In this document: in pieces, positions 1 to 10,560 of the stretch
Numbering within the stretch: the stretch's first letter is position 1
Layout: every line of letters starts with the position of its first letter
Origin: Schistosoma mansoni
Taxonomy: Eukaryota; Platyhelminthes; Trematoda; Strigeidida; Schistosomatidae
DNA length: 64,000 nucleotides
Assembly: GCF_000237925.1 (NCBI RefSeq)
Contig: NC_031496.1
Location: 8,285,711 to 8,349,710 of the forward strand
Direction of reading: 5' to 3'
Program-made: the position numbers and the translations under genes
The notes under the pieces: model-generated
Told to the model about the DNA's origin: nothing
The model's input: the letters and a program-made list of their open reading frames with translations, nothing else
Databases searched by the model: none

Positions 1-16
1 CAAAACCCCTTCTGAA
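1..16 (+). repeat. 3' tail fragment of hammerhead SINE (window edge)
   Basis: The first bases match the last bases of the hammerhead-SINE family (the 'ccccttctga' end seen near 31446 and 35610). Only about 16 bases lie inside the window, so the rest of the copy, if present, is upstream. The following DNA to about 785 shows no gene or repeat that I recognise. Confidence 0.4.
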
Positions 17-788
17 CCTTTGTTTTTGACTATATTTTTTGAGTTAGATTTAAAGATTCAGTTTGCTTTGAATTAATAATAATTCGACTATGAAGCAATT
101 TCAACATTGATGTATCGGTACGAAGATTGAAGGATTGGCAACTCCCAGAACTATCTTATGGATTATTGTTTTATATTTTCTTATGGTATAATCATTAAGC
201 AAGTAGAATACTATGTATATATGTTTCATTTATCATAAGCTATCTTTAAACCCATTACCTACAGTCATAGGACTTATTATCCTTAATGTGTTGCCAGTCC
301 ATTAATTACAGGTTGCACTATTCCCAGCCACTGCAAGCTCTTTTATATGTAATTGATATTTTTCATTTTTTTGGTTCGATGCAGTTCAGTATGTTTGTGC
401 ATTAACCCAGATGTTTGAAATATAAGATAGGGGATGTTTACTCTTGACTATTTGGACTCAAGGTATGGCATAGAGAAAAGATTGAGGATAGAGAACCACC
501 CAGAACTTAGCCGCATCGGATCAAGCTCAATAGTGCTGGTCAGGTGTATAATTGGCCATGTCAGAGGCACTATGTTATAGCAAAAATAACAGATGAGGAA
601 TACACAACATTAGAATTAGAATTCTGTTTGGTGACTTAAGTACGTGATTTTGGTTAGCAGTCCTAAGATATGACAGATATCACCATACTGACTCAGATCT
701 CTTATAAAGAGACAGCTACAAGTATATATTCTGAGCAGCTCCAAAAATGAACTAAAACGTGATATTTATTCTGTACGTTTCAATTTCG

Positions 789-997
789 TGGATTGGTTGA
801 AGTTAGACATTAACACCATCGGATGCCGGCTCAGTGGTCTGGCGCGAGACTGGTAGGTCCCGGGTTCGAATCCCACGAGGCGGAATCGTGGATGTGCACT
901 GCTGAGGAGTTCCACAATAGAACGAAACGGCCGTCCAGTGCTTCGAGGTTTTCCATGATGGTCTAGCTTCAATTGACTCATAATCTCAACTATGAAA
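789..997 (+). repeat. tRNA-derived SINE with hammerhead ribozyme, copy a
   Basis: This is a plus-strand copy of a short interspersed element. It has a pol III-type internal promoter, with an A-box-like stretch near 828-837 and a B box (GGTTCGAATCC) at 863-873. A hammerhead and a conserved tail ending in 'gactcataatctcaactat' follow. At least ten further copies occur in this window. Known schistosome Sm-alpha SINEs have the same plan, a tRNA-like promoter followed by a ribozyme; assignment of this second family to that group is by analogy. The open frame that crosses it is not a gene. Confidence 0.85.
896..941 (+). ncRNA. Hammerhead ribozyme (core intact, compensated stem II)
   Basis: Stem I strands GCACTG and CAGTGC are exact complements. 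The conserved CTGAGGA box, stem II, GAA and a short stem III (ACGG/CCGT) follow in order, then the cleavage triplet GTC at the usual place. Stem II reads GTTC/GAAC, where most copies read GTCC/GGAC. One C-G pair has therefore become T-A with both partners changed. Stem III has no loop, as in schistosome hammerheads that are thought to act best as dimers or with tertiary stem I contacts. Confidence 0.85.
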
Positions 998-1357
998 GAT
1001 ATACATATCACATGACCAGAGTAATAAACTGTCAATGAAAGGATATCACTTTTATTGTGAAACAGTATAATGTAAATTAAGTTTACAGTTTAAAATTGAA
1101 TTAAGTAATTCAATCTTGTGAAAATTAGAAAATTTACACAAATTTACGAATAAATTTTGTTAATTATCTTTTTTAAAAATTGAATAAGGTAACATAATAC
1201 TTTCAAATAGCCCTACAAGATCACTAAATCGATTTTACGGTTGAATATTAAATTAACCAAATAGAAATTGTGAACTTAATTTACATTAAATTATATTGAA
1301 ATTGAATAGTTTGTTTTTCACTGTGATACGTTAAATAGATTACTAAATTGTGTAACC

Positions 1358-1925
1358 ATGAGCCATTAACTATCTTTGCTTAGAATGCTTGTGAATTAAG
1401 GCTATATCGAGACAATACTGATAAGTCTTCTTGATTGAACGCTATATTCGGATCCTAAGCTAGTTTCTTAACCCCCAAGCTAGAACTACACAGCGACTTC
1501 AACTCGAGAGAAAAGGCACAAAATATACGAGAAGTACTTTACTCCAAAGGTTGATTGATGTACAGAAAATATAGGGTTTTTATCGTATTTTAGAAGTCCT
1601 TGGGTTTTCCTGAAAATTCTAGAATACTACTTAACATAGTAGTAGTGTAATAATCAGCCAATCAGAACCTCTACATGTGACTTTTCATTTTCGCGATATT
1701 TCTAGCAAAACTTCTAATCAAACGCTGATTGGATAAAATGCTTCTTAATGTATCCTGAGCTTGTCATGTCTATTGCGAGTAATTTGCAGGATAATCCCAG
1801 CAAATACATACAGTATTCACGTATGTGAATAAAAGACTGATCAATTTCAGTTCTAAACAAAAATGGGATGATACAAACAAACAATACCAAATGAATTTAG
1901 ACACGTTTGAGTTCGACAAATTCAT
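1358..1925 (+). repeat. Sm-alpha-type SINE tail interrupted by a ~390 bp insert
   Basis: Bases 1358-1415 match the segment after the ribozyme in the Sm-alpha copy at 34700-34745 ('tgcttgtgaattaaggctat'). Bases 1806-1925 match the continuation of that same copy (34750-34850). The DNA between (about 1415-1805) has no counterpart there, so it looks like an insertion into an older Sm-alpha copy. I could not classify the insert. No ribozyme is visible in this copy. Confidence 0.6.
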
Positions 1926-1991
1926 GTATTGTGAAAATGTGTAATCGCACTTTCGTTCACTTAAAGAACTGAATAAAAACATAATAATAGT

Positions 1992-2358
1992 ATTATCAGA
2001 AGGGTTTATTGTGGAGATTGTAGTAATTTAATAGTTGAGTCCATGAGTCAATTAAGGTTAAACCACCATGGAAAACCTGAAACTACTGAACCGCCTTTTC
2101 ATTATAGTATGGGATTCTTCAGTAGTGCGCAACCACAATCTTACTCGCGGGATTCGAACCCAGCACCTTCGGTATAGAGGTTAAGTGTTCACGCAGGAGG
2201 CCAAAGGTGATGTGTTTGAATCCCGCGAGTGGAATCGTGGATGCACACTGCTGAGGAATCTCATACTACGATGAAAGGGCTGTTCAGTGGTTCCAGCTTT
2301 TCCATGGTGGTTTATCTTTAATTGACTCATGAACTCAACCATTAAATTACAATAATAA
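1992..2358. repeat. Fold-back hammerhead SINE (minus unit joined to plus unit)
   Basis: A minus-strand unit (1992 to about 2180) is followed by a plus-strand unit (about 2190-2358), so both tails point outward. The plus hammerhead near 2236-2282 keeps CTGAGGA and GAAA. The minus hammerhead keeps CTGAAGA and GAAA. Both have GTT in place of GTC at the cleavage position. In both, the first stem II pair is A-T where the other copies have G-C, while other stem II pairs are lost. This marks an older subfamily. Confidence 0.75.
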
Positions 2359-2568
2359 TAATAATACTTTTTGATATAAGCATCATTAACCTATCACAAT
2401 GTGATAATACCGAAATAATTTAGTGGTCTACATATTATTCATTGAAAATAAACTAATTCGCTTATGAATTCAACGTTTTTACATTATCTTAAACAAATGA
2501 AATGACAGAAATTAAGACTTTACTCAGCCTATACTTTCAGTTTCTTGCGAAATAATATTTAGTAGTTT

Positions 2569-2695
2569 AAATCATGAGTCAATCGAAGCTAAACCAGGAC
2601 CTACCAGTCTCGCGCCAGAGCGCTTAACCACTAGACCACTGAGCCGTCATCCGATGGTGTCAATGTCTAACTTTAACCAATCCACGAGGTTGAGC
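2569..2695 (-). repeat. Hammerhead SINE copy lacking the ribozyme
   Basis: This is a minus-strand copy in which the conserved tail ('gagtcaatcgaagctaaacca') joins directly to the tRNA-like head (B-box and A-box region 'ctgagccgtcatccgatggt'). The ribozyme segment between them is absent. Internal loss of the ribozyme part is the simplest reading. Confidence 0.75.
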
Positions 2696-2811
2696 AACCG
2701 TTCACCAATTGTCTTCAGTGAGTTGATATCTCAAAACAGACGTGGTTGAACTACACTGGTCACTACTTCTCACTAGAACTCTAGGAAATATCTCTTGAAG
2801 TCAGTCACTAG

Positions 2812-2992
2812 TGAGCATATGGTTAAGCGCTTTGGCGTGAGACTGGTAAGTCCTGGGTTCGAATCTCACGAGGCGGGTTCGTGGATGCTCACTGCTGAGG
2901 AGTCCCACAATAGGACTAAACGACCGTCCAGTGCTTCCAGGTTTTCCCTGGTGGTCTAGTTTCAATTGACTCATGATTTTAACTATGAAAAT
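2812..2992 (+). repeat. Hammerhead SINE, copy d, ribozyme core altered
   Basis: A plus-strand copy with A-box and B-box (GGTTCGAATCT) sequences and the family tail. Its hammerhead (2890-2933) keeps CTGAGGA, both stem II strands and GTC. The invariant GAAA reads TAAA, which replaces G12, so self-cleavage is unlikely. It lies about 180 bp upstream of the LTR element. Confidence 0.8.
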
Positions 2993-3168
2993 ATATATAT
3001 AGTCATAGTGAAAATAAAAATTGTATTACTGACGTTTCCCAACATAATGTCAGCCACTTTTCCAGAGTAAATAACTAATGGAATCAAATTGACGCGAGTT
3101 TAAATAGTACAAAGAAAACAACGATATTAAGTCACAAAACGTCAGAAATACAATTTTCTATTTATTGG

Positions 3169-3561
3169 TGTTATATCCCCTGGCGAATTATGAATCATAA
3201 ATCTGAGGTCCATTTATGGACAAATGTAATACGCCTATTCCTATTGGATAGTTGTTAAATAAGTGACCTAATCGTTTCTGTGTTCCTCTTATCATAACCT
3301 TTAGTTTGACCTTGGAACTATTATTATTGATTACTTTCCCCCTAGCTACAGCCACATTGGCCAATTACTGTACAAATGTTATTTTTCTATTTTTGATATA
3401 TGTGGTCTGTTTGGTTAATATATATAACCCAGTATGCTTGTAAATAATGATTCATATTGCTGAGGCTGTTATTTGTGTTCTGGACTTAACGGCTGGGCTA
3501 GGCAGATAGGAAGGACCGAATAGCACCCAAGACTGCTCGTACGTATTTCCTGTATCATTGG

Positions 3562-3596
<35 letters not shown>

Positions 3597-3617
3597 GAGG
3601 GCAAATTGATACGTTAT
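3169..3617 (+). repeat. 5' LTR of the compact Gypsy-like element
   Basis: Begins TGTTATATCC and contains an (AT)n microsatellite near its end. It matches 4630-5070 almost base for base. The region includes TATA-like and polyadenylation-like stretches, but I cannot place the transcription start. Confidence 0.85.
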
Positions 3618-3726
3618 GGGGATTCTGGAAAAAAAATACAGCAGCCGCTGACGTCATTTCGGAATTAAATAATCCATAATAATTGCCGGTGTTTTTTGGA
3701 TTTATTATTATTATTTGCATAAAAAA

Positions 3727-4575
3727 ATGGCTCTAACTTCCGATCAATTTCAGTTGCTAATCCAGCGACAAGAGCAGCGCTTTAGAAAGAGTCAATTGGA
3801 TTTCATTGACAAGTTACACGCGAAGCTGCTGAATCACCCATGCTTCGGGGGTGCAACGGAAGTTGACGCATTAATTTCAAAATTGCGTACAGAGCTGGAA
3901 AACGATTACAGAACTAATGAATATGCCGGCGAAAGCCTCAATGAATCCATACAAAGCAATAATTTAAGCGCAGCAGTTATACATGATCAGCCCAGTAACC
4001 CAGTACTACCTGTTTCAGAGACATGCCCTGTACACGGTCCAAGTCTTATTAACCCTGAAACAAAACGTGCGAGCAATGAATCGTCCAGTTCACAGAGAGA
4101 CAATATCTTATTAAGCGCCATTAAAATTGCTGCAGTACCCGCCCATGAAGAAACGGAAAACAAATCGAGCAGTGTATTGAATACAGAGGCGCCAAATGAA
4201 ATTAATCATGATACGAAAAATGTTTCTAATGAATCTAATGATCAAAATTATCTAATTGTTCTGCCAGATCCCGATTATTTCGCTGATTCATATGTTCCTG
4301 TTGAATTCTCTTATAAAAATGAGAGAAAAATGTCAGATGTATTAAATGATAATCAAGAATCCACTGATTATGATTCATTATCTGCTAATGAGGTTCCAAA
4401 AAAATTGAAGCAAACTGTTTCACAAGAATCGAAAGCTGGTGACCTCAAATCAAATGTCGTCGATCCTCATGATCTCTTCAGTTCTAATGCATTCCCTGTT
4501 AAATGTGACAAACATATCGCATTAATAGTAACTTGGCTATATGAGGATCCAACAGTCTTTCGTGGGGGAGGGTGA
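3727..4575 (+). CDS. gag-like ORF of the compact LTR element
   Basis: The open frame continues upstream to 3715. The start at 3727 (MALTSDQFQLL) is preferred because a similar beginning, MSLSIDQVQTLL, occurs in another gag relic at about 37286. The N-terminal part is charged and Gln-rich with a likely helical stretch (QRQEQRFRKSQ). The rest is acidic, Ser/Asn-rich and of low complexity. No zinc knuckle or enzymatic domain is visible. The frame ends just before the polypurine tract. It is a fossil retroelement product, not a host gene. Confidence 0.6.
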   Translation: MALTSDQFQLLIQRQEQRFRKSQLDFIDKLHAKLLNHPCFGGATEVDALISKLRTELENDYRTNEYAGESLNESIQSNNLSAAVIHDQPSNPVLPVSETCPVHGPSLINPETKRASNESSSSQRDNILLSAIKIAAVPAHEETENKSSSVLNTEAPNEINHDTKNVSNESNDQNYLIVLPDPDYFADSYVPVEFSYKNERKMSDVLNDNQESTDYDSLSANEVPKKLKQTVSQESKAGDLKSNVVDPHDLFSSNAFPVKCDKHIALIVTWLYEDPTVFRGGG

Positions 4576-4629
4576 ATTCGAGAAATTTAAAATCCGGATA
4601 TCAACTCCGGATTTCTCAAAAAGGGGAGG

Positions 4630-5070
4630 TGTTATATCCCCTGGCGAATTATGAATCATAAATCTGAGGTCCACTTATGGACAAATGTAATACGCCTATT
4701 CCTATTGGATAGTTGTTAAATAAGTGACCTAATCGTTTCTGTGTTCCTCTTATCATAACCTTTAGTTTGACCTTGGAACTATTATTATTGATTACTTTCC
4801 CCCTAGCTACAGCCACATTGGCCAATTACTGTACAAATGTTATTTTTCTATTTTTGATATATGTGGTCTGTTTGGTTAATATATATAACCCAGTATGCTT
4901 GTAAATAATGATTCATATTGCTGAGGCTGTTATTTGTGTTCTGGACTTAACGGCTGGGCTAGGCAGATAGGAAGGACCGAATAGCACCCAAGACTGCTCG
5001 TACGTATTTCCTGTATCATTGGACACATATATATATATATATTAAGAGGGCAAATTGATACGTTATAACA
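4630..5070 (+). repeat. 3' LTR of the compact Gypsy-like element
   Basis: Starts TGTTATATCC after the tract AAAAAGGGGAGG and ends TATAACA, an inverted match of its own start. The flanking ATTGG at 5071-5075 repeats the five bases before the left LTR. Confidence 0.85.
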
Positions 5071-5099
5071 ATTGGGATTTCACAGAATATGTATATACA

Positions 5100-5595
5100 T
5101 GTTATATCCTAGCGAAGATTAAGTTATAGGTAACTTCTGAGAGCTAATAATGAACTAATATCATACATATGTTCTAATTCTGTAACTATTGAGTAACTAG
5201 ATCATGTATATTTATATTCCTTTCATTATAAGCTTTATTTTGATCTATAGACTATTATTATACGATTTACTGTTCTTAAGTTATGCTCAGTTGATTAATT
5301 ACCATCTCTCACGATCACAATTACTTTTTGGCTATGGTGTGATGTTGTCTCTCTGGCTTATATAGAAACCAGGTATGGTTGATATAAATTATTGTATGAT
5401 GGAAGCTGGTATTGGTGTCCTGGACCCAACTGGCAGGTTTAGGAGGAAAAAGGACCAATAAGGACGCTAGGCTGCTCATACCGGTTGAACGTCGTTGGTT
5501 TGGCACAATGCTAAGATTGTATAAGTCGTGTTCCGATTGGCGAATAAGTCACGTGATAATTATTCGGGCTTAAAGTCACAATAATATTATATACA
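5100..5595 (+). repeat. Older, diverged relative of the same LTR (fossil)
   Basis: Starts TGTTATATCCTAGCGAAG, like the young LTR start. It later repeats the LTR landmark order: a 'ggtgtcctggac' segment, an 'aggaccaataaggac' segment and 'ctgctcata'. Similarity is clear but low, so this is an old copy of a related family. It has no coding part beside it and is probably a solo LTR. The right end is approximate. Confidence 0.6.
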
Positions 5596-8050
5596 CATCA
5601 CAATAATGCATTATCACTGATTCCAAGTCGAATGAAGTTGAAAAAGATTGTCAAATCTTCATTATTGAGTATAAGTTGGAGAGTGATACTAAATATCGGA
5701 GCCATTAATTTCTTCGTTGGAGATTTAGGAAGAAATGCATTCGCTGATTAATTGTAGAAGATAACATGGTTCACTTTGGAATATTTTGAAAGCAATCATT
5801 CATATTTCAGTGACTACATTAGATTTTAAGTAACTTTCAATCTACGGTACTTTAGTTTACGAACAATTATTGAAGTGTTTTGGTTGCAAACTGATCACCT
5901 TTATTTAAAAAAATGAGATTCAAATCCAGTAGCTGAAAAATTTCTACCTAAAATTACTGAACACACAGTTTGTAATGAGGTAAAATTAAGTCTGATATAT
6001 CATCAACTTTGATATATATTACTGATCAGAGTGTAAGCTCATTACTTATTACTTAATATATATGATCGAACTCCAGTTATCACTCCAGTTGACACCTCAG
6101 AGGTGGATTTACATACTACACCTTCAAAAGACTCCTTTTCTCATTTCGTTATTATCGTATATTTCTTTAAGTTTATAATAATATTAGTAGGACCACTTAT
6201 CATTTTAGTCATTTTTTGTATCAAGCTAATCTGACGTGCGAACTAACGATTCCTTTGTACGTGATTGCCCGCTGATTACGAATTACATATATAATACGTC
6301 CATTTGAGCTTATCTGGTTCTAACTGCCTTAAATTGCACTATTTCGGGAATTCTTAGTAAATCAATTCATATACTCCCAATTATCATATCTGAATAACTT
6401 ACACATTATGTTCTTGATTATTTAAACTTCCAAGCATCCTTTATAATGAAATTTTACGTAGAGTTATAATACCTACTGAAATCTGTTAACATCCGATATC
6501 CAAATGCAGAAATACAGATATCAGCACTTCTGAAAGAAATGGAAAACTTCAGACTAAATCAACCTCTTAGTATACTCATCAACTGTGAGATCTGATTTTG
6601 TTGAATCTGTAATTACAGATCAAATATTTGAAGAAACGTTCTGATTACATAACCTGTAAACATTTTGCATATTCACTGACTGTATAATGAATAACTGTAA
6701 AATTTAAGGTGAACTATTTTACGATACATTTAAGGCAATTTTTCAGCTAGATGGCAATAGGTTTTCGTTAAAATAAGTATGTCATTAATCACAGTTAAAG
6801 TTAATGTCCCGAACATTCAAAAACGAACCATATAGTAACAGTATTAATAATGGATAAGAGTTTACAAACGATTATACTTACATACTACGATGATAATGAA
6901 AATATTATTCCAAATTAACTTAATTCTTCGCATAACTGTCATAATGATATATTCTGTTTCAGATCCACACCACTACTATATATATATATATTGTTTAGTT
7001 TACACGTAAACTAATTTATGCACATGATTGTGATTTACAAGCATGATTTCGGTCACTGACAATCACATACTGCCTTCGTATTATACACAGACACACACAC
7101 GCTATATATATAGTCTAATTTCAAGTAGGATTATCTTCTCTCCGCCATATGGCTGAGATAAAAAATAAACGTTCAACTGGACGCTCCAGATTGTCCTTTT
7201 GACTAAGATGACAGACTAAATAATGGCTATATTTTACTATTTCAAATAACAAAGAGATGCAAACAGTCTCTTCAAACAGAGCAATTTAAAATTTACTCGC
7301 ATTAATTAAGGTAAAATGTTGACTGAACCGTATTAAAGTTATTCACCACATATGTGAGTGACCAAAAAGTCAGTAAACACAGAAGGTCAAATCGTAAGCT
7401 CAAATATATGGGAAGTCAATGTAATAAGAGTATCGCTACTGAAATTAAAAAAATAAAATGTTCATACACCGATGACTTGTAGGTTGTGAAAGAGAAGAAT
7501 TCAACTGTCTGATACTAGCTGATCATCAAATATAACATTCACCGGGTAAGACCTAATTTTGGAACAAACTAGATAAGCAGTATAGTCTAATCACCACTTT
7601 AAGGTGGACTGCAATGCAGAACCACTGAATAATATACTCAACACACTACTACAAAGCTGAGCAACTACACTCTTCAAGTTAATCACAGAGAGGCGATGAG
7701 ATTCGTAGTTTGGCAACATAGGTACACCCATTACATAGATATTAATCCAAATTTTAAAAATGTTCAAGTAGATATTCACTAATTTAGGTATGGGTAACAT
7801 TTCAGCAATTCACAATAATTATATCTTCGGGAATTAGATACAAATCTTCTCAGGCAAATAACTATCCAGATAACTTAAAGCCCACTATGTTTGATTAGAT
7901 TAACCTACTAGAAATACACATCGTAATGTAGTTTCTGACCATTTTCACCTCCTATAAAACAATATTTTTCATTAACTCATACCATTTAACCAATTACTTT
8001 GTAAGTGCTAAAAATTAATCACAATTCAAAAGAATATTGTGCGGTGAATA
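5596..8050. other. AT-rich intergenic DNA, nothing recognised
   Basis: No ORF with a recognisable product, no known repeat and no RNA gene is visible. Short microsatellites occur, (TA)n near 6977-6990 and a CA-rich run near 7087-7100. Confidence 0.5.
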
Positions 8051-8260
8051 ATTAATATAGTCTAAATTCACTCAATGTTTGTTTGAATCTTCCCAGTGAT
8101 GTGTTAGGACTGCAACTGGTCAGTCTCTAATTGGCATATGTGCATACTGTGCATATTGCCTCGATATGGCCTAAATTCACAAGCATGGTAAGCAAAGATG
8201 GATAGTGGCTAGCAGTGGAATCCTGTCTGACGCGCGTTTCGTCCTATATTGGGACTACTC

Positions 8261-8460
8261 NNNNNNNNNNNNNNNNNNNNNNNNNNNNNNNNNNNNNNNN
8301 NNNNNNNNNNNNNNNNNNNNNNNNNNNNNNNNNNNNNNNNNNNNNNNNNNNNNNNNNNNNNNNNNNNNNNNNNNNNNNNNNNNNNNNNNNNNNNNNNNNN
8401 NNNNNNNNNNNNNNNNNNNNNNNNNNNNNNNNNNNNNNNNNNNNNNNNNNNNNNNNNNNN
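8261..8460. other. Assembly gap (200 N)
   Basis: Exactly 200 unknown bases, the size of a conventional placeholder. The true length is unknown. Confidence 0.98.
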
Positions 8461-8515
8461 GATGCTCACTCTGAGACTCGAACCCAGTACCTTTCTCTTC
8501 AAACGCCATCGCGTT

Positions 8516-8565
8516 ATCCAGCCGAGTAGTCCCAAATAGGACGAAACGCGCGTCAGACAGGATTC
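8516..8565 (+). ncRNA. Sm-alpha hammerhead ribozyme, core damaged
   Basis: Stem II (GTCC...GGAC), GAAAC and the GCGCGTC cleavage region match the classical schistosome hammerhead. The usual CTGACGA box reads CCGAGTA, which changes U4 and G8, and three extra bases follow the cleavage site. The minus arm at 8225-8260 shows the same GAGTAG change, so the damage preceded or accompanied the duplication. Confidence 0.7.
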
Positions 8566-8610
8566 CACTGCTAGCCACTATCCATCTTTGATTACCAATT
8601 AATATGGTTA

Positions 8611-9650
8611 CCGTAAAATTGGATATTTTATGTCATGTTTTGATTAGTTATCATAATACAGTGCAATTTCATTCTTCCTAATTCCAGTCCAGCTTCATTA
8701 CTACGTCTTGTTGAAATTATGACCTATTTGTGATTAATCGTAATTTGTCAGACTGTTCAAATTCACAATAAAATTTGTCGCGAAATTTTACTATTTGATT
8801 TAAATCAAGCAGTTAATTAATGTATGTACACATCTATTTTTATACAATTTATTATGGTCTATTGATTTATTGGTACCAGTACAATTAACTAGTTTCCGCT
8901 CAAAATATATCATACATATAAGCCAATTTATTGACACCTATAAATATTTCTCTTAATTAGTCAACAATATAAAACGTCATTATTGTCATGTTCAGACATT
9001 GGTTGTCTGATTTCTGTTAATTGACAGCCGATTTTATTAGGTCAGCTGCCAACCTAAAGATTTTCAGAAAGGAATATCAGTGAATAATAGAATTATTATA
9101 ATTTCGAAAGTGTTGTTACAGCAAGGAACATTTTCATTTGTCCCGTCTATTCATGTGAGAAGCTGAACATGTCTGTTTCTCAATTTTTTAAACTATCTGT
9201 CTTTTGAATTACCCATCGTCGCTTCAAATGAGAATGGTTCTCACAGAGATGTTAATAATTAGCCGTGAAAATAAGCCTAGAAACAACTCACTGCGTAACT
9301 TAACAGTAGGTGCTACTAATTATCACATATATTTAATCCAGTTAATGTCTGTATACGCATAAATGAATACTTAAAGGCAGTTGGTAGGTCAATGGGTTTT
9401 ACTTTTCATCGCTCTCAGTTGACATCAGATTTGTACTTTGCGACAGTCATTAACTGTTTATTGTGTTTTGCCAATAGATATGGAGTGTCTTACGTAGAAA
9501 GCTGTCTACAATACCTGTGTAAAACACAACAGGCAGGAGAAATATTTACTTATTGCGAGAAGTTACAAAGTACTTACATAGTACATATACATAGTCTTCA
9601 GTCGTTGATTTGCATCTTTCAGTACGTTCTAAAGTTTGAACTGTTTTCCC
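8611..9650. other. Intergenic DNA, nothing recognised
   Basis: No gene or repeat could be supported. The ORF at 9392-9697 has no recognisable domain and runs into the RTE relic that follows. Confidence 0.45.
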
Positions 9651-10560
9651 AACTGATCTTAAAGTGTCCTGCCAACACCGTGCTTTTGATGCACTGAAAT
9701 CCATCACTTTGTCAGACAACTGTTACAACGTCGTCAGCAACTTCCGTTACACATTACTTGCAAACGATCTTGTGAGTAGCGTCCACCTCGCCTGTACTTT
9801 TTGATTATAACTCTAGTAGCTCTCCAAGTTTCAGCTTCACACAACAAAACTGTTTAAACGTCCACGTTGAAGTTTCTGACATTTTTATGGGTTTGGATTT
9901 GTTTAAAGTTGAAAATATTCTTCAGTCATTTAAATGCAGCTCTTGCTTTACAAATTCGGGCTTTCATGTGTGGATCAGATCCATCTTGTATTTTGTGGTG
10001 CTACGCAGATAGTTGAAGCTGTTCACCTCTCCTTAAGCTTCATAATTAAGTGTGACTTAGTCGGCGCTCACTGCGTTGTGCTCCTTGGTCTTCCTTTTTT
10101 CCATGTAAATCCTGAGATCTGATTCTATGGGAACAGGTGCAACCTTGACTGTGCTTCCTAGTATTTTTCCCTGTGTATGGGATAGAATAGCTGGGTCAAG
10201 TGTAAGGTTCACGTCATCCCATCGTACTCAAGTTGTCCACCATATTCCGTGCCTCACTTAAGATGTAGAAGTCTTCATAATCCAGTCAACAGATGGCATA
10301 AAGAGAAAAAGTGCGAGTAAACTACATTGCCTGACACTAGTCCTCGCCTAAAATCCACCAGTCTACTTTCCTCTGTCTACAACTTTACATTTAATTTCCT
10401 CGTAAACGTTTTGCATGATAATCATTATCTTCCCAGATAATCCTCAATGTCGTAGAACATTCCGCAAGGTTCTCCTAACCACAATGTCAGGTGCTATCAC
10501 ATAATCAAGGAGGTTAATGGATAATGATGAGTCTGTCTCAGCTGATTACTCAAGAAGTGG
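9650..10560 (-). mobile_element. Decayed RTE-like LINE (SR2-type), reverse transcriptase 3' half
   Basis: Read on the minus strand, short blocks resemble the end of RTE-type reverse transcriptases of schistosomes. A block like VVIKKVQ after an AETW-like element lies near 9800-9850. A degenerate LEYADD-like block lies near 10215-10240. Many stops and frame changes separate the blocks, so the copy is old. Boundaries are approximate and the family name rests on remembered family pattern, not on a search. Confidence 0.5.

Larger units (their letters stand above)
3169..5070 (+). mobile_element. Compact Gypsy-like LTR element (fossil, young)
   Basis: Two near-identical long terminal repeats (3169-3617 and 4630-5070) flank about 1 kb. 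The outer ends are bordered by the direct repeat ATTGG (3164-3168 and 5071-5075), which fits a 5 bp target-site duplication. A primer-binding-like site follows the left repeat, and a purine-rich tract (4617-4629) precedes the right one. The repeats differ by about one substitution plus TA-microsatellite length, so insertion looks recent. One ORF with a gag-like beginning is present. No protease, reverse transcriptase, RNase H or integrase domain is seen, so the copy is broken or non-autonomous, with about one major loss. Confidence 0.85.
8059..8610. repeat. Fold-back Sm-alpha SINE spanning an assembly gap
   Basis: A minus-strand Sm-alpha unit (8059-8260) reads into 200 N. A plus-strand unit (8461-8610) emerges on the other side with the B-box region and hammerhead. 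The two arms share the segment from the ribozyme through 'ccactatccatc', so this is an inverted repeat and probably the reason for the gap. The minus arm continues through the family tail to about 8059. ORFs that read through the N run are meaningless. Confidence 0.75.

Noticed and set aside
863-873. B-box sequences as tRNA genes (also 23254, 25936, 34598)
   Set aside because: No acceptor stem or cloverleaf can be drawn. They are pol III promoters of SINEs.
766-1035. 89-codon ORF on the minus strand
   Set aside because: It lies over a SINE with ribozyme. Similar frames in other copies (28541-28759, 31462-31719) come from the shared repeat, not from a gene.
8205-8578. Five overlapping ORFs across the N run
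   Set aside because: They are artefacts of reading undefined bases inside a SINE fold-back.
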